A stretch of 41,332 nt of DNA, taken from a virus. The position numbers and the translations under genes were made by a program. The notes beneath the pieces are model-generated. The model searched no databases. It was not told the origin of the DNA and worked only from the letters and a program-made list of their open reading frames with translations. The stretch's first letter is position 1, and each line of letters begins with the position of its first letter. Shown one piece after another: positions 1-7,282 of the stretch. Location: IMG/VR virus record IMGVR_UViG_3300005293_000042, positions 1 through 41,332 of that record. The stretch is one strand, 5' to 3'.

Positions 1-3
1 ATG

Positions 4-35
4 AAAAAGGGGGGTGTCTTTTTGCGACACCCCCC
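4..35 (-). terminator. Rho-independent terminator at the end of the gene string
   Basis: A perfect 10-bp GC-rich stem (9-18 paired with 26-35, 7-nt loop) is followed, reading the minus strand, by five T residues (bases 8-4). It starts a few bases after the stop codon of the last gene, so it ends the leftward transcript. On the plus strand there is no T run after the stem, so it works in one direction. Confidence 0.85.
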
Positions 36-42
36 TCCCCCA

Positions 43-285
43 TCAAGAACTCCCCGAGACCACCATTTTGTAGAGGCCGAGGACATTCTCGCGACAGATT
101 TCCTGAACAGCATCCCGAATTGCAACCGACTGGTCAAGTTCGGAGAGGTCGTCAGACGTACGAACAATCCTTCCGAGAAAGGACAGCGTGTGGTAGCCGG
201 CACTGGTGTCGAACTGATACCACTGTTCGAACTGAGTGAACGGATCGTATGGATTGTCCGTTGTAGTAACCATGTACTGTTCCAT
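43..285 (-). CDS. Small conserved phage protein of unknown function (80 aa)
   Basis: This is the last gene of the leftward string. The ATG at 285 follows a strong AGGAGG about 8 bases upstream. The acidic, soluble 80-residue protein starts MEQYMVTTTDNPYDPFTQF and has no signal peptide, membrane segment or cysteine pair. The DNPYDPFTQF-like opening with a following WYxFD reminds me of small proteins in other Gram-positive phages, but no function is known to me. It lies 18 bases after the RNA polymerase-like gene and directly before the terminator, so it is probably co-transcribed with that gene. Confidence 0.75.
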   Translation of the reverse strand: MEQYMVTTTDNPYDPFTQFEQWYQFDTSAGYHTLSFLGRIVRTSDDLSELDQSVAIRDAVQEICRENVLGLYKMVVSGSS

Positions 286-302
286 CCTTCGATCCTCCTT
301 TC

Positions 303-2996
303 TCAGATGTACTTCTTGAGTGTGGATAGTGAGACACCAAGAGCATCTGCTACATCAGACTGTGTGTACCCTGATGCCAGCATGGCTTCTGCTCTGCGCT
401 GCTTGATCGACGTCATAGCTTGGTTGGTCTTAGGTGTAGCCAACTGCTTGACGACTGTGAGATCAGCGTTCTCCAGGATCTGTGTGAGCTTGTAGTTACT
501 GATCGCTCCTGCCTGGATGGCTGCCCACTGTGACTCTGTGATCTCGATGAGTGTCTTGCCTGCGCCTGTTCTTGCACGTGCCTCAGCTAGAGCTTGACCC
601 TTGACCTTCTTGAGTTCAGCCTTCTCCATGTTTGGATTCTGAGCACGCTTGGCTGCGACCCAGGTGTTTGCTAGAACCTGGGCCTGCCTTTCAAGGGGCT
701 TCTTGCTAATCGCTATACTAAGCGCAGCATCCAGCTCCTTGACTTCCTTGTCATACGCCTTCTTTGCAGAGGCGTTGTATGCAACAGGCTTAGTTGCAAC
801 CATCTCACGACGGGCCTCATTAGCAAGGTCCTTCAAGCGATTGGAGTGCTCTGCATAGAGTCGCTCCATGACAGTGCCACCATCCTTAGACAACAAGGAG
901 TAGGCATCCTCAGTTTCAGCAAGACGCTTAGACTTCTGCGTCTTAGGTACTACAGCACCAGATGCATCAGTGTATGACTCACCCGTTTCCTTGTACACCT
1001 TCTTACCGGTGACAGGGTCAATCGGGCCGCCTTCTCTAGCAGGGCGCAGCTCACGCTTGTTAACGCGAACTGTTGCACCTGCCTTAGAGATCAGCGTTTC
1101 AGCACCACCTCGTGCGCTACCCTGGTACTTCTCCTTCAACTGAGAGATGTTGTTGTCGATGGCAGACTGCTTGTAGTTCAGCTTGTGCTTCTCTGCATCG
1201 ATGACAACCATGGAGTGCTTGACAGCACGAGCAAGCTCAGATGCGTTGGCTCCCTGAATGGTCATGTCTGTGATGAGGTTAGACACAACACCCATCTGTG
1301 TGGCCTTCTCGCTGGCCGACATCACCTTCATGCCTTCGTACTGCGGATATTGCGACTTAGGATCGAAGTTCTTCAGATCCTCAAGAGCAGGCGTAGACTT
1401 CACCTTACCCAGGTTATTTGGAATCACCAGAACGGTGTCACCATCAAAGTCGGCGCCAGAAAGACGCTCCGCAACCTTGGGGCTGATGCCAACAGCATCT
1501 CGTGCACCAGCAAGAAGCTTCGAAGCTTCTGGGTGGTTGTTGTTCACGGTGAGTTCAGGAATCTCGAACGTTCCACCATGGGGGTAGCGAATCAGCGCAA
1601 CCTGCTCGCCATTCCTGAAGTTAGGCGCATAGATCTGGGTTTCGCCCAAGGATTCGATCGGGAGAATCACCTGCGTTCGCTGACGAGGCAAGGCAGCCGC
1701 CTTCAGATGCACTGCAGCAGCATCCGTAGAATCGGCATACGCTTCCAACAGCTTCTTCTTGACAGCCGGGTTCTGCAGCGAGTTGATCTCGTCCAGGTCC
1801 TTCAAGCGCTGCTCATACGTCATAGCAAGCTGCGACTTAGCAAGCGAAGGCTTCTGCTTCGACAGCATCTGGGACGACAGGTTCTTAGACCACTTGTCCC
1901 AATCGCCTTCCTCATTCACGATGTTCATCGCAGAGGTGGCTTCGGTAATCTTTCCGGTTCGCGGATCGATCTTACCGATCTGTCGAGAAATGGCGGACCC
2001 GAATGGGTTGTCCAGATCCACCTCTCCATCTTCCTTCTTCTGCATCGGCTTGAGCGCATCGAGCTTGTTACCTGTGTCCGACTTGTTGGTGTTGAACATG
2101 AGGTCCACACCAGCAGGAAGATCATCCTTGTACATCGCCATACCCTTGAGGTAGTGCGTGCCATTAACAGCAACACGCACCTGAGCGTAGTTCGAACCGC
2201 CCAGCTCAACATCCTTCACTCCGGGACGAACGTAGATAACCCCATCTGCAGCAGCGCCACCATCCTCAGCATAGCGAATGCCAACACGACGCGGGTCGAT
2301 CGACAGAGGCTTGGCGAGCCCGAGAAACGAGCGACCACCATCATCTGAGTAGTCCTGGATTTGCTTGATCTTGTCGCGGTTCATCCAGACATCACGCTGC
2401 GTGACACCAGGAGGACACAGGACCTTGTACTCGGTCTTGTTGCCATCCACACCAACCTGGTCGAGCTTAAGGCGGTGCAGCTCGTATCCCTGCTCACGCA
2501 GAATAGCAACAGCAGCGGCGAGCTTCTCCTTCGTGACTCCGACGTAGTTCTCAACACCGAGGCCTACATCCACGAAGTTCTTGTTGTCGACCTGGTCCTT
2601 GAGCATGTTAGCAACAGACAAGAGGTTGTCGTTGCGGTCCTTAGTTCCAGGAGCGAGCAGAGCACGAACCGAAGACTCAGGGACGCCCATACGCTGACCA
2701 ATGGCAACGTTTGAGTAACCCTTGTCCTTGAGTCGCTGTGCCATAGCGATCTGAGCGGCCTTCTGCTCATTGCGCGCGATGGTCTTCTGAGCACGAAGCT
2801 GGGTTGTCGTCATCCCGAGACCCTTAGCAATATCAGTCTCGGACATCCCCTGCTTACGCATGGTAGCGACGTAGTCCAGCAGGCTCTTGTTGTGGTCCGC
2901 GATGTTGTCTCCACCAGAACCCCAAGGGTAGCGACCAGAGTGGCGTGGCGTTCCGTAGTGCGCGAAAGCTTCATCCGACTCAATAACGAACGTCAT
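303..2996 (-). CDS. Single-chain RNA polymerase-like protein (YonO/QDE-1-type double-psi beta-barrel)
   Basis: The 897-residue protein carries SGADFDGDTVLVIP at about 513-526. DFDGD is the metal-binding signature of the beta'-type double-psi barrel of RNA polymerases. Upstream, YLKGMAMY (Lys 284) and FNTNK (Lys 305) sit where the beta-type barrel of QDE-1/YonO-like enzymes has its catalytic lysines. Downstream, MVVIDAEKHK (about 596-605) resembles the conserved D..K segment of that family. The size is close to SPbeta YonO (about 900 aa). Likely helix-turn-helix segments lie at about 44-65, 87-112 and 864-897. Residues 13-27 (HYGTPRHSGRYPWGSG) resemble the peptide tag of the head-region proteins. 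The ATG at 2996 has a GGAGGG site and overlaps the previous stop (ATGA). It probably makes phage RNA. The family assignment rests on motifs read by eye. Confidence 0.75.
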   Translation of the reverse strand: MTFVIESDEAFAHYGTPRHSGRYPWGSGGDNIADHNKSLLDYVATMRKQGMSETDIAKGLGMTTTQLRAQKTIARNEQKAAQIAMAQRLKDKGYSNVAIGQRMGVPESSVRALLAPGTKDRNDNLLSVANMLKDQVDNKNFVDVGLGVENYVGVTKEKLAAAVAILREQGYELHRLKLDQVGVDGNKTEYKVLCPPGVTQRDVWMNRDKIKQIQDYSDDGGRSFLGLAKPLSIDPRRVGIRYAEDGGAAADGVIYVRPGVKDVELGGSNYAQVRVAVNGTHYLKGMAMYKDDLPAGVDLMFNTNKSDTGNKLDALKPMQKKEDGEVDLDNPFGSAISRQIGKIDPRTGKITEATSAMNIVNEEGDWDKWSKNLSSQMLSKQKPSLAKSQLAMTYEQRLKDLDEINSLQNPAVKKKLLEAYADSTDAAAVHLKAAALPRQRTQVILPIESLGETQIYAPNFRNGEQVALIRYPHGGTFEIPELTVNNNHPEASKLLAGARDAVGISPKVAERLSGADFDGDTVLVIPNNLGKVKSTPALEDLKNFDPKSQYPQYEGMKVMSASEKATQMGVVSNLITDMTIQGANASELARAVKHSMVVIDAEKHKLNYKQSAIDNNISQLKEKYQGSARGGAETLISKAGATVRVNKRELRPAREGGPIDPVTGKKVYKETGESYTDASGAVVPKTQKSKRLAETEDAYSLLSKDGGTVMERLYAEHSNRLKDLANEARREMVATKPVAYNASAKKAYDKEVKELDAALSIAISKKPLERQAQVLANTWVAAKRAQNPNMEKAELKKVKGQALAEARARTGAGKTLIEITESQWAAIQAGAISNYKLTQILENADLTVVKQLATPKTNQAMTSIKQRRAEAMLASGYTQSDVADALGVSLSTLKKYI

Positions 2997-3553
2997 ACCA
3001 GTCCCTCCAATCGAATCTGCTTGATCCTGCGATCGAACATGATGATCGTGTCCATGATGTGCATCATCTCGTCCGGGTCAGCGTCGTACAACCGGACTTC
3101 ATCGTTCTGGTAGATCCTGAGCTCAGTCACGATGTCGAACGGATTGACCTTGTACTCGAGACAGAACATAGCCCCATACACGAGCAGCTGCTTCTCAGAC
3201 GTAGGCGTGACACCAGTCTTGAGGTCTGAGATCCTGAGCTTGAGCTTGTTGAACGAAATGGCATCCGCAGTGCCAAAGCAGTTCTCAGAAACATAGAGGA
3301 CCTGCTCGGGGATCATGCGGAAACCGATGGCGTCGTTGACATACATGTTCAACGTCGACGTTGTGCGAGGAAGTTTGATACCGAGACGGATTGCCTCAGC
3401 GGCGAACTCATGGAGCTCTGTACCTCTCTGCGCAGCCATAGCGGTGATATAAGCCTGGTCCAGCTTCTCGGGCGAGTACCCAATCCAGTGGTACTTACTC
3501 GCGCTAAGAAATGCGTGCTGTCCGGCCAGGGCCGAATGTGCGTTGAAGCGCAT
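2993..3553 (-). CDS. PD-(D/E)XK nuclease, Cas4/RecB-like exonuclease
   Basis: The ATG at 3553 follows GAGGAGG and gives 186 residues. It opens with MRFNAHSALAGQHAFLSASK, typical of phage RecB/Cas4-like nucleases. The catalytic core is GTADAISF, then LRISDLKTG (the D-x-K of PD-(D/E)XK) and QLLVYGAMFC (QxxxY motif). GTELHEFA in the first half is also typical. The enzyme should cut or resect DNA, in recombination, repair or host DNA breakdown. I see no four-cysteine iron-sulfur cluster, so it is a compact form. Its start lies 50 bases inside the preceding nuclease gene and its stop overlaps the start of the RNA polymerase-like gene, so the three are probably translationally coupled. Confidence 0.8.
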   Translation of the reverse strand: MRFNAHSALAGQHAFLSASKYHWIGYSPEKLDQAYITAMAAQRGTELHEFAAEAIRLGIKLPRTTSTLNMYVNDAIGFRMIPEQVLYVSENCFGTADAISFNKLKLRISDLKTGVTPTSEKQLLVYGAMFCLEYKVNPFDIVTELRIYQNDEVRLYDADPDEMMHIMDTIIMFDRRIKQIRLEGLV

Positions 3554-3815
3554 TGAGGACATCCTCCTCATTCTCGGGATAGATGAAAGCCGCGAAAGAC
3601 ATGTCGTCCAACTTCTCGACGTAGTATTCCTGATTCGGCTGGTGCTTCGAGTCTTCAGACGCCTTGACCTCAAGAGCAGCCCACGCATCCTCAAACAAAA
3701 TGAGGAGATCGAGCATGCCTTGACGGTATCCCGAATCGTTCTTGATGATCACGCATCCGGGGAAGAGGCGGTTGAGCCTCTTGATCAGCTTTGCTTGGTA
3801 CGCTGACTCGAGCAT
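3504..3815 (-). CDS. VRR-NUC-like/resolvase-like PD-(D/E)XK endonuclease
   Basis: A 103-residue protein with ATG at 3815 after AAAGGAGG. IIKNDSGYRQGMLDLLILF followed by WAALEVKAS gives the D...E-x-K catalytic pattern, and QPNQEYYVEKL follows as the usual Q/Y helix. This is the layout of small VRR-NUC and Holliday-junction-resolvase-like phage nucleases, which cut branched DNA during replication or before packaging. The gene overlaps the start of the second PD-(D/E)XK gene by 50 bases. The 90-base leader upstream carries a TATAAT-like box and a small hairpin. The fold is well supported; the exact substrate is not. Confidence 0.7.
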   Translation of the reverse strand: MLESAYQAKLIKRLNRLFPGCVIIKNDSGYRQGMLDLLILFEDAWAALEVKASEDSKHQPNQEYYVEKLDDMSFAAFIYPENEEDVLNALQRTFGPGRTARIS

Positions 3816-3838
3816 CGATCCTCCTTTGCAAAGTTGAA

Positions 3839-3880
3839 AACCAACGTTTGAGGTTGGTTATTTCTACTTCTTCTATTATA
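3839..3880 (-). promoter_or_regulatory. Candidate promoter with leader hairpin before the nuclease-RNA polymerase operon
   Basis: On the minus strand a perfect TATAAT (3880-3875) is followed about 16 bases later by a 7-bp hairpin (3839-3845 with 3853-3859) and TTTTC, then the AAAGGAGG of the resolvase-like gene. No good -35 box sits 16-18 bases upstream. The hairpin could be a weak terminator for the HNH gene or an attenuator for the downstream genes. Confidence 0.35.
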
Positions 3881-3907
3881 TGCTGCGTTTGCGATGCGCG
3901 GTGGTAT

Positions 3908-4396
3908 CTAATCCACAAACGCGAACCGGTAGTAGTCAGGCCACACTGGAACCTGATTGATGAGCGACTTGTACACGGAATGCGGGAGCACGCCGAGAGT
4001 GGAAGCCGCTTCGTATGGGTTGTTGAAGACTTCGCCAGTCTGCTCGACGTAGAACGGTGCGGTCCACTGATGGAAGTCCGGACTGCGCAACTCATCGTGA
4101 AACGCAATCCTGAACCATCGGGGCCTCCACATCAGATTGTCTTCGGCCACGTTACCCTGATCTCCGTCAAGGTGAATAAGCGAAGTGAAGTTCTCGTTCT
4201 CGTGAGGTGCAAGGAACGTACGAGCCACGAGGAGATCCAACTGACGCTTGTACTGCACACCACCTCGCATGAGACCCACCATGAGCAAGCCCTTCTGGTT
4301 ATAGGTGGGGGTCAATCGCCTTCCGGTGTCGATGTTCGCAACCACACCCTCGTTGCTGATCTCGTAAATGGGGAAGTCTTGAATGGGCAACCACAT
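3908..4396 (-). CDS. Homing-type HNH endonuclease (NUMOD4/NUMOD1)
   Basis: The ATG at 4396 follows AGAGGAG and gives 162 residues. The N-terminus (MWLPIQDFPIYEISNEG, then DTGRRLTP and KGLLMVGL) is a NUMOD4 DNA-binding module. LIHLDGDQGNVAEDNLMWRPR (about 86-106) is the HNH-type nuclease part with the conserved H, N and N. YEAASTLGVLPHSVYKSL near the C-terminus is a NUMOD1-like helix-turn-helix. Such enzymes are usually selfish, free-standing homing nucleases. The gene sits between the SF2 helicase and the nuclease operon and is flanked upstream by AT-rich DNA with a palindrome, which suggests a later insertion. Confidence 0.8.
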   Translation of the reverse strand: MWLPIQDFPIYEISNEGVVANIDTGRRLTPTYNQKGLLMVGLMRGGVQYKRQLDLLVARTFLAPHENENFTSLIHLDGDQGNVAEDNLMWRPRWFRIAFHDELRSPDFHQWTAPFYVEQTGEVFNNPYEAASTLGVLPHSVYKSLINQVPVWPDYYRFAFVD

Positions 4397-4415
4397 AGCT
4401 CCTCTTTCGGTAGAT

Positions 4416-4540
4416 GTCAAAAATTTAGTCAAAAGCACTTGTAGAAACTTCTTAGTAATCCCTCTACATGGTATCTATAGATACCTTTGCGGGTATATAG
4501 AGAGTAGTTTTACAAGGAATTTTTGACTAATTTGACTAGA
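4416..4540 (-). promoter_or_regulatory. AT-rich control region with 16-bp palindrome and repeated TAGTCAAA words
   Basis: The gap between the SF2 helicase and the HNH gene is far richer in A+T than its surroundings. It holds a perfect 16-bp palindrome, GGTATCTATAGATACC, at 4470-4485. TAGTCAAA-type words occur near both ends (4416-4435 and 4517-4540). This looks like operator sites or the scar of a mobile-gene insertion. I could not place a clear -35/-10 pair. Confidence 0.4.
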
Positions 4541-4558
4541 GCCCCAAAACGAGGCCGA

Positions 4559-5734
4559 TCACGCAATCTTAGCAGCGTACTCGGCCTCGTTGAAGGTCTT
4601 CTTGCTGGTCAGAGCCTTTTTGACAGCTCTATCGATTGCCGAGTCGGACACCAAGACGTAGTAATGGAGGTCGGTGTAGGGCGTATTCAATCTGTCAATT
4701 CTGCCGTGGGCCTGTTCGAAGCTCTTGTACGAGTACGTAAGCGAGTAGAATACCGTCGTGTCCGTAGTCGTACAATTCCATGCTTCTTTGCCCGCGTCGT
4801 ACTGAACAAGGTACACCCAACGGTCCGATGTAGGCACTGGTTGATGCTTGTGCCCGTTCCATTCTGCCACCTCAACGTCCGTAGCCAGCCTTCGCAGTAC
4901 CTCCAATTCCGGGTCATGGTTGTAGAATACGATCAGACGTGGGTGCTTCTCCAGCAGTGTACGGACGGCGTCGAGCCTACTCTCGTCCGTGTTAACCAGC
5001 TTGCGCATGACCAGGAATAGCTCGCCCACATCCCTGATCGGCCGATCCTCGAACACATGCCAGCGCTTCTTTACGACGACTTCCATTCTAGATATGTCGT
5101 GTGCCACGGGCAGGTAGTGCGTGTGTCGCACGGTATGTCTTTCAAAAGGCATGTGAACTGTGATGGCGTTTCGGTGCCGGACGAGCTTGCCAACGCCAGT
5201 GTATCGCTCGACCTTCGGGAACTTGGTGTAAGCACTGTAGACGACGTGCTCGCGCTTGAACTCGGTTCTGTTGGTGTAGAACCCGTTCGCGATGAAGACG
5301 GGGATGTAGTCGAGCCAAGTGTCGCCTGGTGTAGCTGAGAGGAGTATCCAGTGGTTCTTTCGGGCGAGCTCAAGAAACGCCTTAGTCCAAGCACCACTCC
5401 CGACAAGACGCTGCTCATCAAAGATGAAGAATGCCCCGACGACGTTCTTGTACTTCTTGATGTTATTCCACGAGTCAACTTTGATTGTGCCATGACGCGT
5501 CTCCTCCGGTACCTGTCCGATAGATATGGATGCGGCTTCCTTGATCCAGTCCAGCTCATCGCGCTTGCGAGCCGTCGTGATGACGTAAATGTCCCTGGGC
5601 GACTCGTTCTGGATGTAGTAGTAGAGCGACGTGATAGTCTTACCAGTACCAACTCCACCCCATAGAATACAGCCGTTCTTCATCTTGGCTACCGCTTCTT
5701 CCTGGTGCGGTTTCAATTCCACGGGCTGCTCCAA
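4559..5734 (-). CDS. SF2 DNA helicase (SNF2/SSL2-like)
   Basis: The protein has [14 protein letters not shown] (Walker A), AFFIFDEQR (motif II), [11 protein letters not shown] (motif III) and [10 protein letters not shown] (motif VI), the full set for a superfamily 2 helicase. It likely unwinds or remodels DNA during replication or recombination. I start it at the TTG at 5734 (391 aa), which has GGAG nine bases upstream and lies just after the previous stop. GTG codons at 5782 and 5776 would extend it by up to 16 residues, but they overlap the upstream gene and lack a ribosome site. It is next to replication and nuclease genes, consistent with a role in DNA metabolism. Confidence 0.85.
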   Translation of the reverse strand: MEQPVELKPHQEEAVAKMKNGCILWGGVGTGKTITSLYYYIQNESPRDIYVITTARKRDELDWIKEAASISIGQVPEETRHGTIKVDSWNNIKKYKNVVGAFFIFDEQRLVGSGAWTKAFLELARKNHWILLSATPGDTWLDYIPVFIANGFYTNRTEFKREHVVYSAYTKFPKVERYTGVGKLVRHRNAITVHMPFERHTVRHTHYLPVAHDISRMEVVVKKRWHVFEDRPIRDVGELFLVMRKLVNTDESRLDAVRTLLEKHPRLIVFYNHDPELEVLRRLATDVEVAEWNGHKHQPVPTSDRWVYLVQYDAGKEAWNCTTTDTTVFYSLTYSYKSFEQAHGRIDRLNTPYTDLHYYVLVSDSAIDRAVKKALTSKKTFNEAEYAAKIA

Positions 5735-5738
5735 TCCA

Positions 5739-5942
5739 TTATTCTCCGCTTGGCGTTCTAATACACGTTCGACCACTACCACGAAAGGTAAGCTTAGTTT
5801 TTCCAGTGACTAGCCCCGTGTAAAGAGAGCGTTCTACCCACCAAGCCGTCCTACACACTTGGCATGCGAACCAGAGATGAGTTGTGGTGCACTTGCTAGG
5901 AAACACCTTGAGATCGTGCGTCTTGTGCTCGAAAACCTTCAT
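5739..5942 (-). CDS. Small cysteine-containing protein of unknown function (67 aa)
   Basis: The ATG at 5942 has a strong GGGAGGGG just upstream and overlaps the preceding stop (ATGA), so translation is real by context. The basic protein includes [20 protein letters not shown], a C-x8-C-x2-C cluster that could bind one zinc ion with a nearby His. I do not recognise the family. It ends four bases before the helicase start. Confidence 0.65.
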   Translation of the reverse strand: MKVFEHKTHDLKVFPSKCTTTHLWFACQVCRTAWWVERSLYTGLVTGKTKLTFRGSGRTCIRTPSGE

Positions 5943-6151
5943 CGCCCCTCCCTAATCCAACGCATGTGATCGAAGTAGGACTTGTTGCTCCACACAATGA
6001 GCTCTCGACCCTGTCGGTAATGAAACCACCACGTGTTCAACAGATCTTGTTCGGTCCAACGTCCACTAGCAGCGAGCTCTACGATGTTGTCGGGGTGCAC
6101 CTTAACGGGCACGATCTCGTCGATGTGTGCGTCAGTTTCGTACTTGTTCAT
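5939..6151 (-). CDS. Small protein of unknown function (70 aa)
   Basis: The ATG at 6151 follows AGAAAGGA. The protein starts MNKYETDAHIDEIVPVKVHP and is rich in Trp, Tyr and His (WWFHYRQGREL). The segment ELAASGRWTEQDLLNTWW looks helical. No motif is recognised. It is the first gene after the structured non-coding region and hairpin at 6171-6308, and it is translationally coupled (ATGA) to the next small gene and through it to the helicase. Confidence 0.65.
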   Translation of the reverse strand: MNKYETDAHIDEIVPVKVHPDNIVELAASGRWTEQDLLNTWWFHYRQGRELIVWSNKSYFDHMRWIREGR

Positions 6152-6170
6152 GATGTGTCCTTTCTCTAAC

Positions 6171-6228
6171 AAAAATATATGGCATGTAGCGCGGCCACCC
6201 CCGTTCTCAGGAGTGGCCGCGCTACATG
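6171..6228 (-). terminator. Strong hairpin terminator
   Basis: A perfect 16-bp stem (6183-6198 with 6213-6228, 14-nt loop) is followed on the minus strand by CCATATATTTTTG. It separates the 9.9-6.4 kb accessory genes from the helicase/nuclease genes. The T run begins about six bases after the stem, a little far for a textbook terminator, so some read-through is possible. Confidence 0.65.
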
Positions 6229-6308
6229 ATGGGCGCCCCTGTGTGAGCAAGGGTGAAGCGGTAGTATCAATGGTGTAAGGTAAGTCTCATAAGGGCTTGC
6301 TCACACAG
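6171..6308 (-). ncRNA. Candidate structured non-coding RNA or long structured leader
   Basis: Bases 6229-6459 hold no convincing gene in either strand. Reading leftward, a perfect 13-bp inverted repeat (6296-6308 with 6239-6251, 44-nt loop) is followed 10 bases later by the 16-bp hairpin and T run at 6171-6228. Two strong helices in a row ending in a terminator are what a small phage RNA or a leader/attenuator would show. Within the loop, CTTATGAGAC resembles the conserved promoter core of the 17-20 kb cassettes. No promoter is certain. Confidence 0.3.
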
Positions 6309-6424
6309 AGGCTACGATAATCGGGTAAAGCGCCACATGAGTTACTCCGTTCCCCGAACGATATGCCGGTGGTGTATGGACTATTCTAAGGGACGCTACC
6401 TACAACGATCGAGTGCGGTCATAG

Positions 6425-6452
6425 GCAGGGTAGTTTAACGTCTTGCCCAGGA
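6425..6452 (-). repeat. Intergenic repeat, diverged copy 3
   Basis: On the minus strand GTCCTGGGCAAGACGTTAAA, starting eight bases after a stop codon, matches the copies at 7241-7276 and 7659-7695 (GTCCTGGGTATGAC..TAAACT.CCC). The repeat follows the stop of three consecutive small genes. Its role is unknown; promoter, processing or transcript-end signals are all possible. Confidence 0.5.
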
Positions 6453-6459
6453 CGGAGCC

Positions 6460-6837
6460 TCAGTTAGTCGCTCGAGGCTGGTACTCGATCAGCACGATCT
6501 TGGACGGAGTCCAGGTGACGTACTTGATGACGTGCTTCGGGAGCGGGTAGACCCAGAAGCCGTCCTCGTTCTGGAACGGGTCCTGGTCGACGTTCCAACC
6601 CAGGCGAACCTTGTGGGTCTCAGGGTTGGAAATGGCCTCGACGACCGCGACACGCTGCGTGGGAAGACCGTTGATCTCCACAGCGAGCGAGACCGTCGAA
6701 CCGACGCGAACCTGCGCGCCAGTCACGTCGACGAGCCAGGACGGAGCCACGTTGGTGGCCGCGTTGGCGTTGGATGCGAACAGGACGCCAAGGACGCCCA
6801 GGCCGATAACGGCCAGGATTGCGATGAGCTTCTTCAC
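6460..6837 (-). CDS. Secreted small protein with signal peptide (125 aa)
   Basis: The GTG start at 6837 follows GAAAGG. The N-terminus has KK, a hydrophobic run (LIAILAVIGLGVLGVLFA) and an ANA-A cleavage site at about residue 26-27, a clear Sec signal peptide. The roughly 100-residue mature part is rich in beta-forming residues (VGSTVSLAVEING, KIVLIEYQP) and has no cysteine. Phage-secreted proteins sometimes block superinfection or alter the cell surface, but no family is recognised here. It is the last gene before the non-coding region, which fits an early accessory role. Confidence 0.7.
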   Translation of the reverse strand: MKKLIAILAVIGLGVLGVLFASNANAATNVAPSWLVDVTGAQVRVGSTVSLAVEINGLPTQRVAVVEAISNPETHKVRLGWNVDQDPFQNEDGFWVYPLPKHVIKYVTWTPSKIVLIEYQPRATN

Positions 6838-6875
6838 AGTAGTGCCTTTCGTTTGTGGGGTGGTGGGTGGGACGA

Positions 6876-7217
6876 TCAGAACTCCAGACGGTTGTCTGCG
6901 TCCTTCACAATTGCGTTCAACACCTCGATGACCGAGGTGGCGTGGAGGATGCGCTGGGAGGCGTTGCTCATGTGAGACGCCTCAAGCTCGAGGAAGGGCT
7001 CCGCCTGCTGGTGCTCCTTGGGCTCGGCCAAGACGTAGTCGAGCTTCGCCACGAGCTGCAGGATCGAGAGCTCAAGAAGCTGAAGGCTGCCGTTGAAGGC
7101 GTCCAGCAAAACCGGGATCGTGCCCAGCTTCGGGTTTGCGATGAATGCCTCGGTCTGCGCCGAAAGCGCTGTCTGAGGCAGGGACGGCTTGGTGCTGTAG
7201 TTCGTGGGCTCGTACAT
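6876..7217 (-). CDS. Helical accessory protein of unknown function (113 aa)
   Basis: The ATG at 7217 follows AAGGAAGGCACGACC, the same leader as the next gene upstream. The protein is almost wholly alpha-helical in appearance, with leucine-rich stretches (SLQLLELSILQLVAKLDYVLAE and ATSVIEVLNAIVKDADNRL), and could form a small helical bundle or dimer. It has no cysteine and no membrane segment. The shared leader and the repeat between the genes suggest that this gene and the 117-residue gene upstream are expressed alike. Confidence 0.65.
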   Translation of the reverse strand: MYEPTNYSTKPSLPQTALSAQTEAFIANPKLGTIPVLLDAFNGSLQLLELSILQLVAKLDYVLAEPKEHQQAEPFLELEASHMSNASQRILHATSVIEVLNAIVKDADNRLEF

Positions 7218-7240
7218 GGTCGTGCCTTCCTTTTTGTTTC

Positions 7241-7276
7241 GGATATGGGTGGGCAGTTTAAAGTCATACCCAGGAC
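7241..7276 (-). repeat. Intergenic repeat, copy 1
   Basis: The minus strand carries AGTCCTGGGTATGAC followed by TTTAAACTGCCCACCCATATCC. It matches the copy at 7659-7695 with about two or three changes over 36 bases. It sits between a stop codon and the next ribosome site. Confidence 0.65.
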
Positions 7277-7282
7277 TGTGGA

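Noticed and set aside
4559-5782. Longer helicase starting at GTG 5782
   Set aside because: It would overlap the 67-residue gene by 44 bases and has no ribosome site. The TTG at 5734 with GGAG at good spacing explains the data better.
6229-6459. Possible tRNA in the non-coding gap
   Set aside because: I looked for a 7-bp acceptor stem, a T-loop GTTCGA-type sequence and an anticodon arm and found no consistent set. The two inverted repeats do not fit a cloverleaf.
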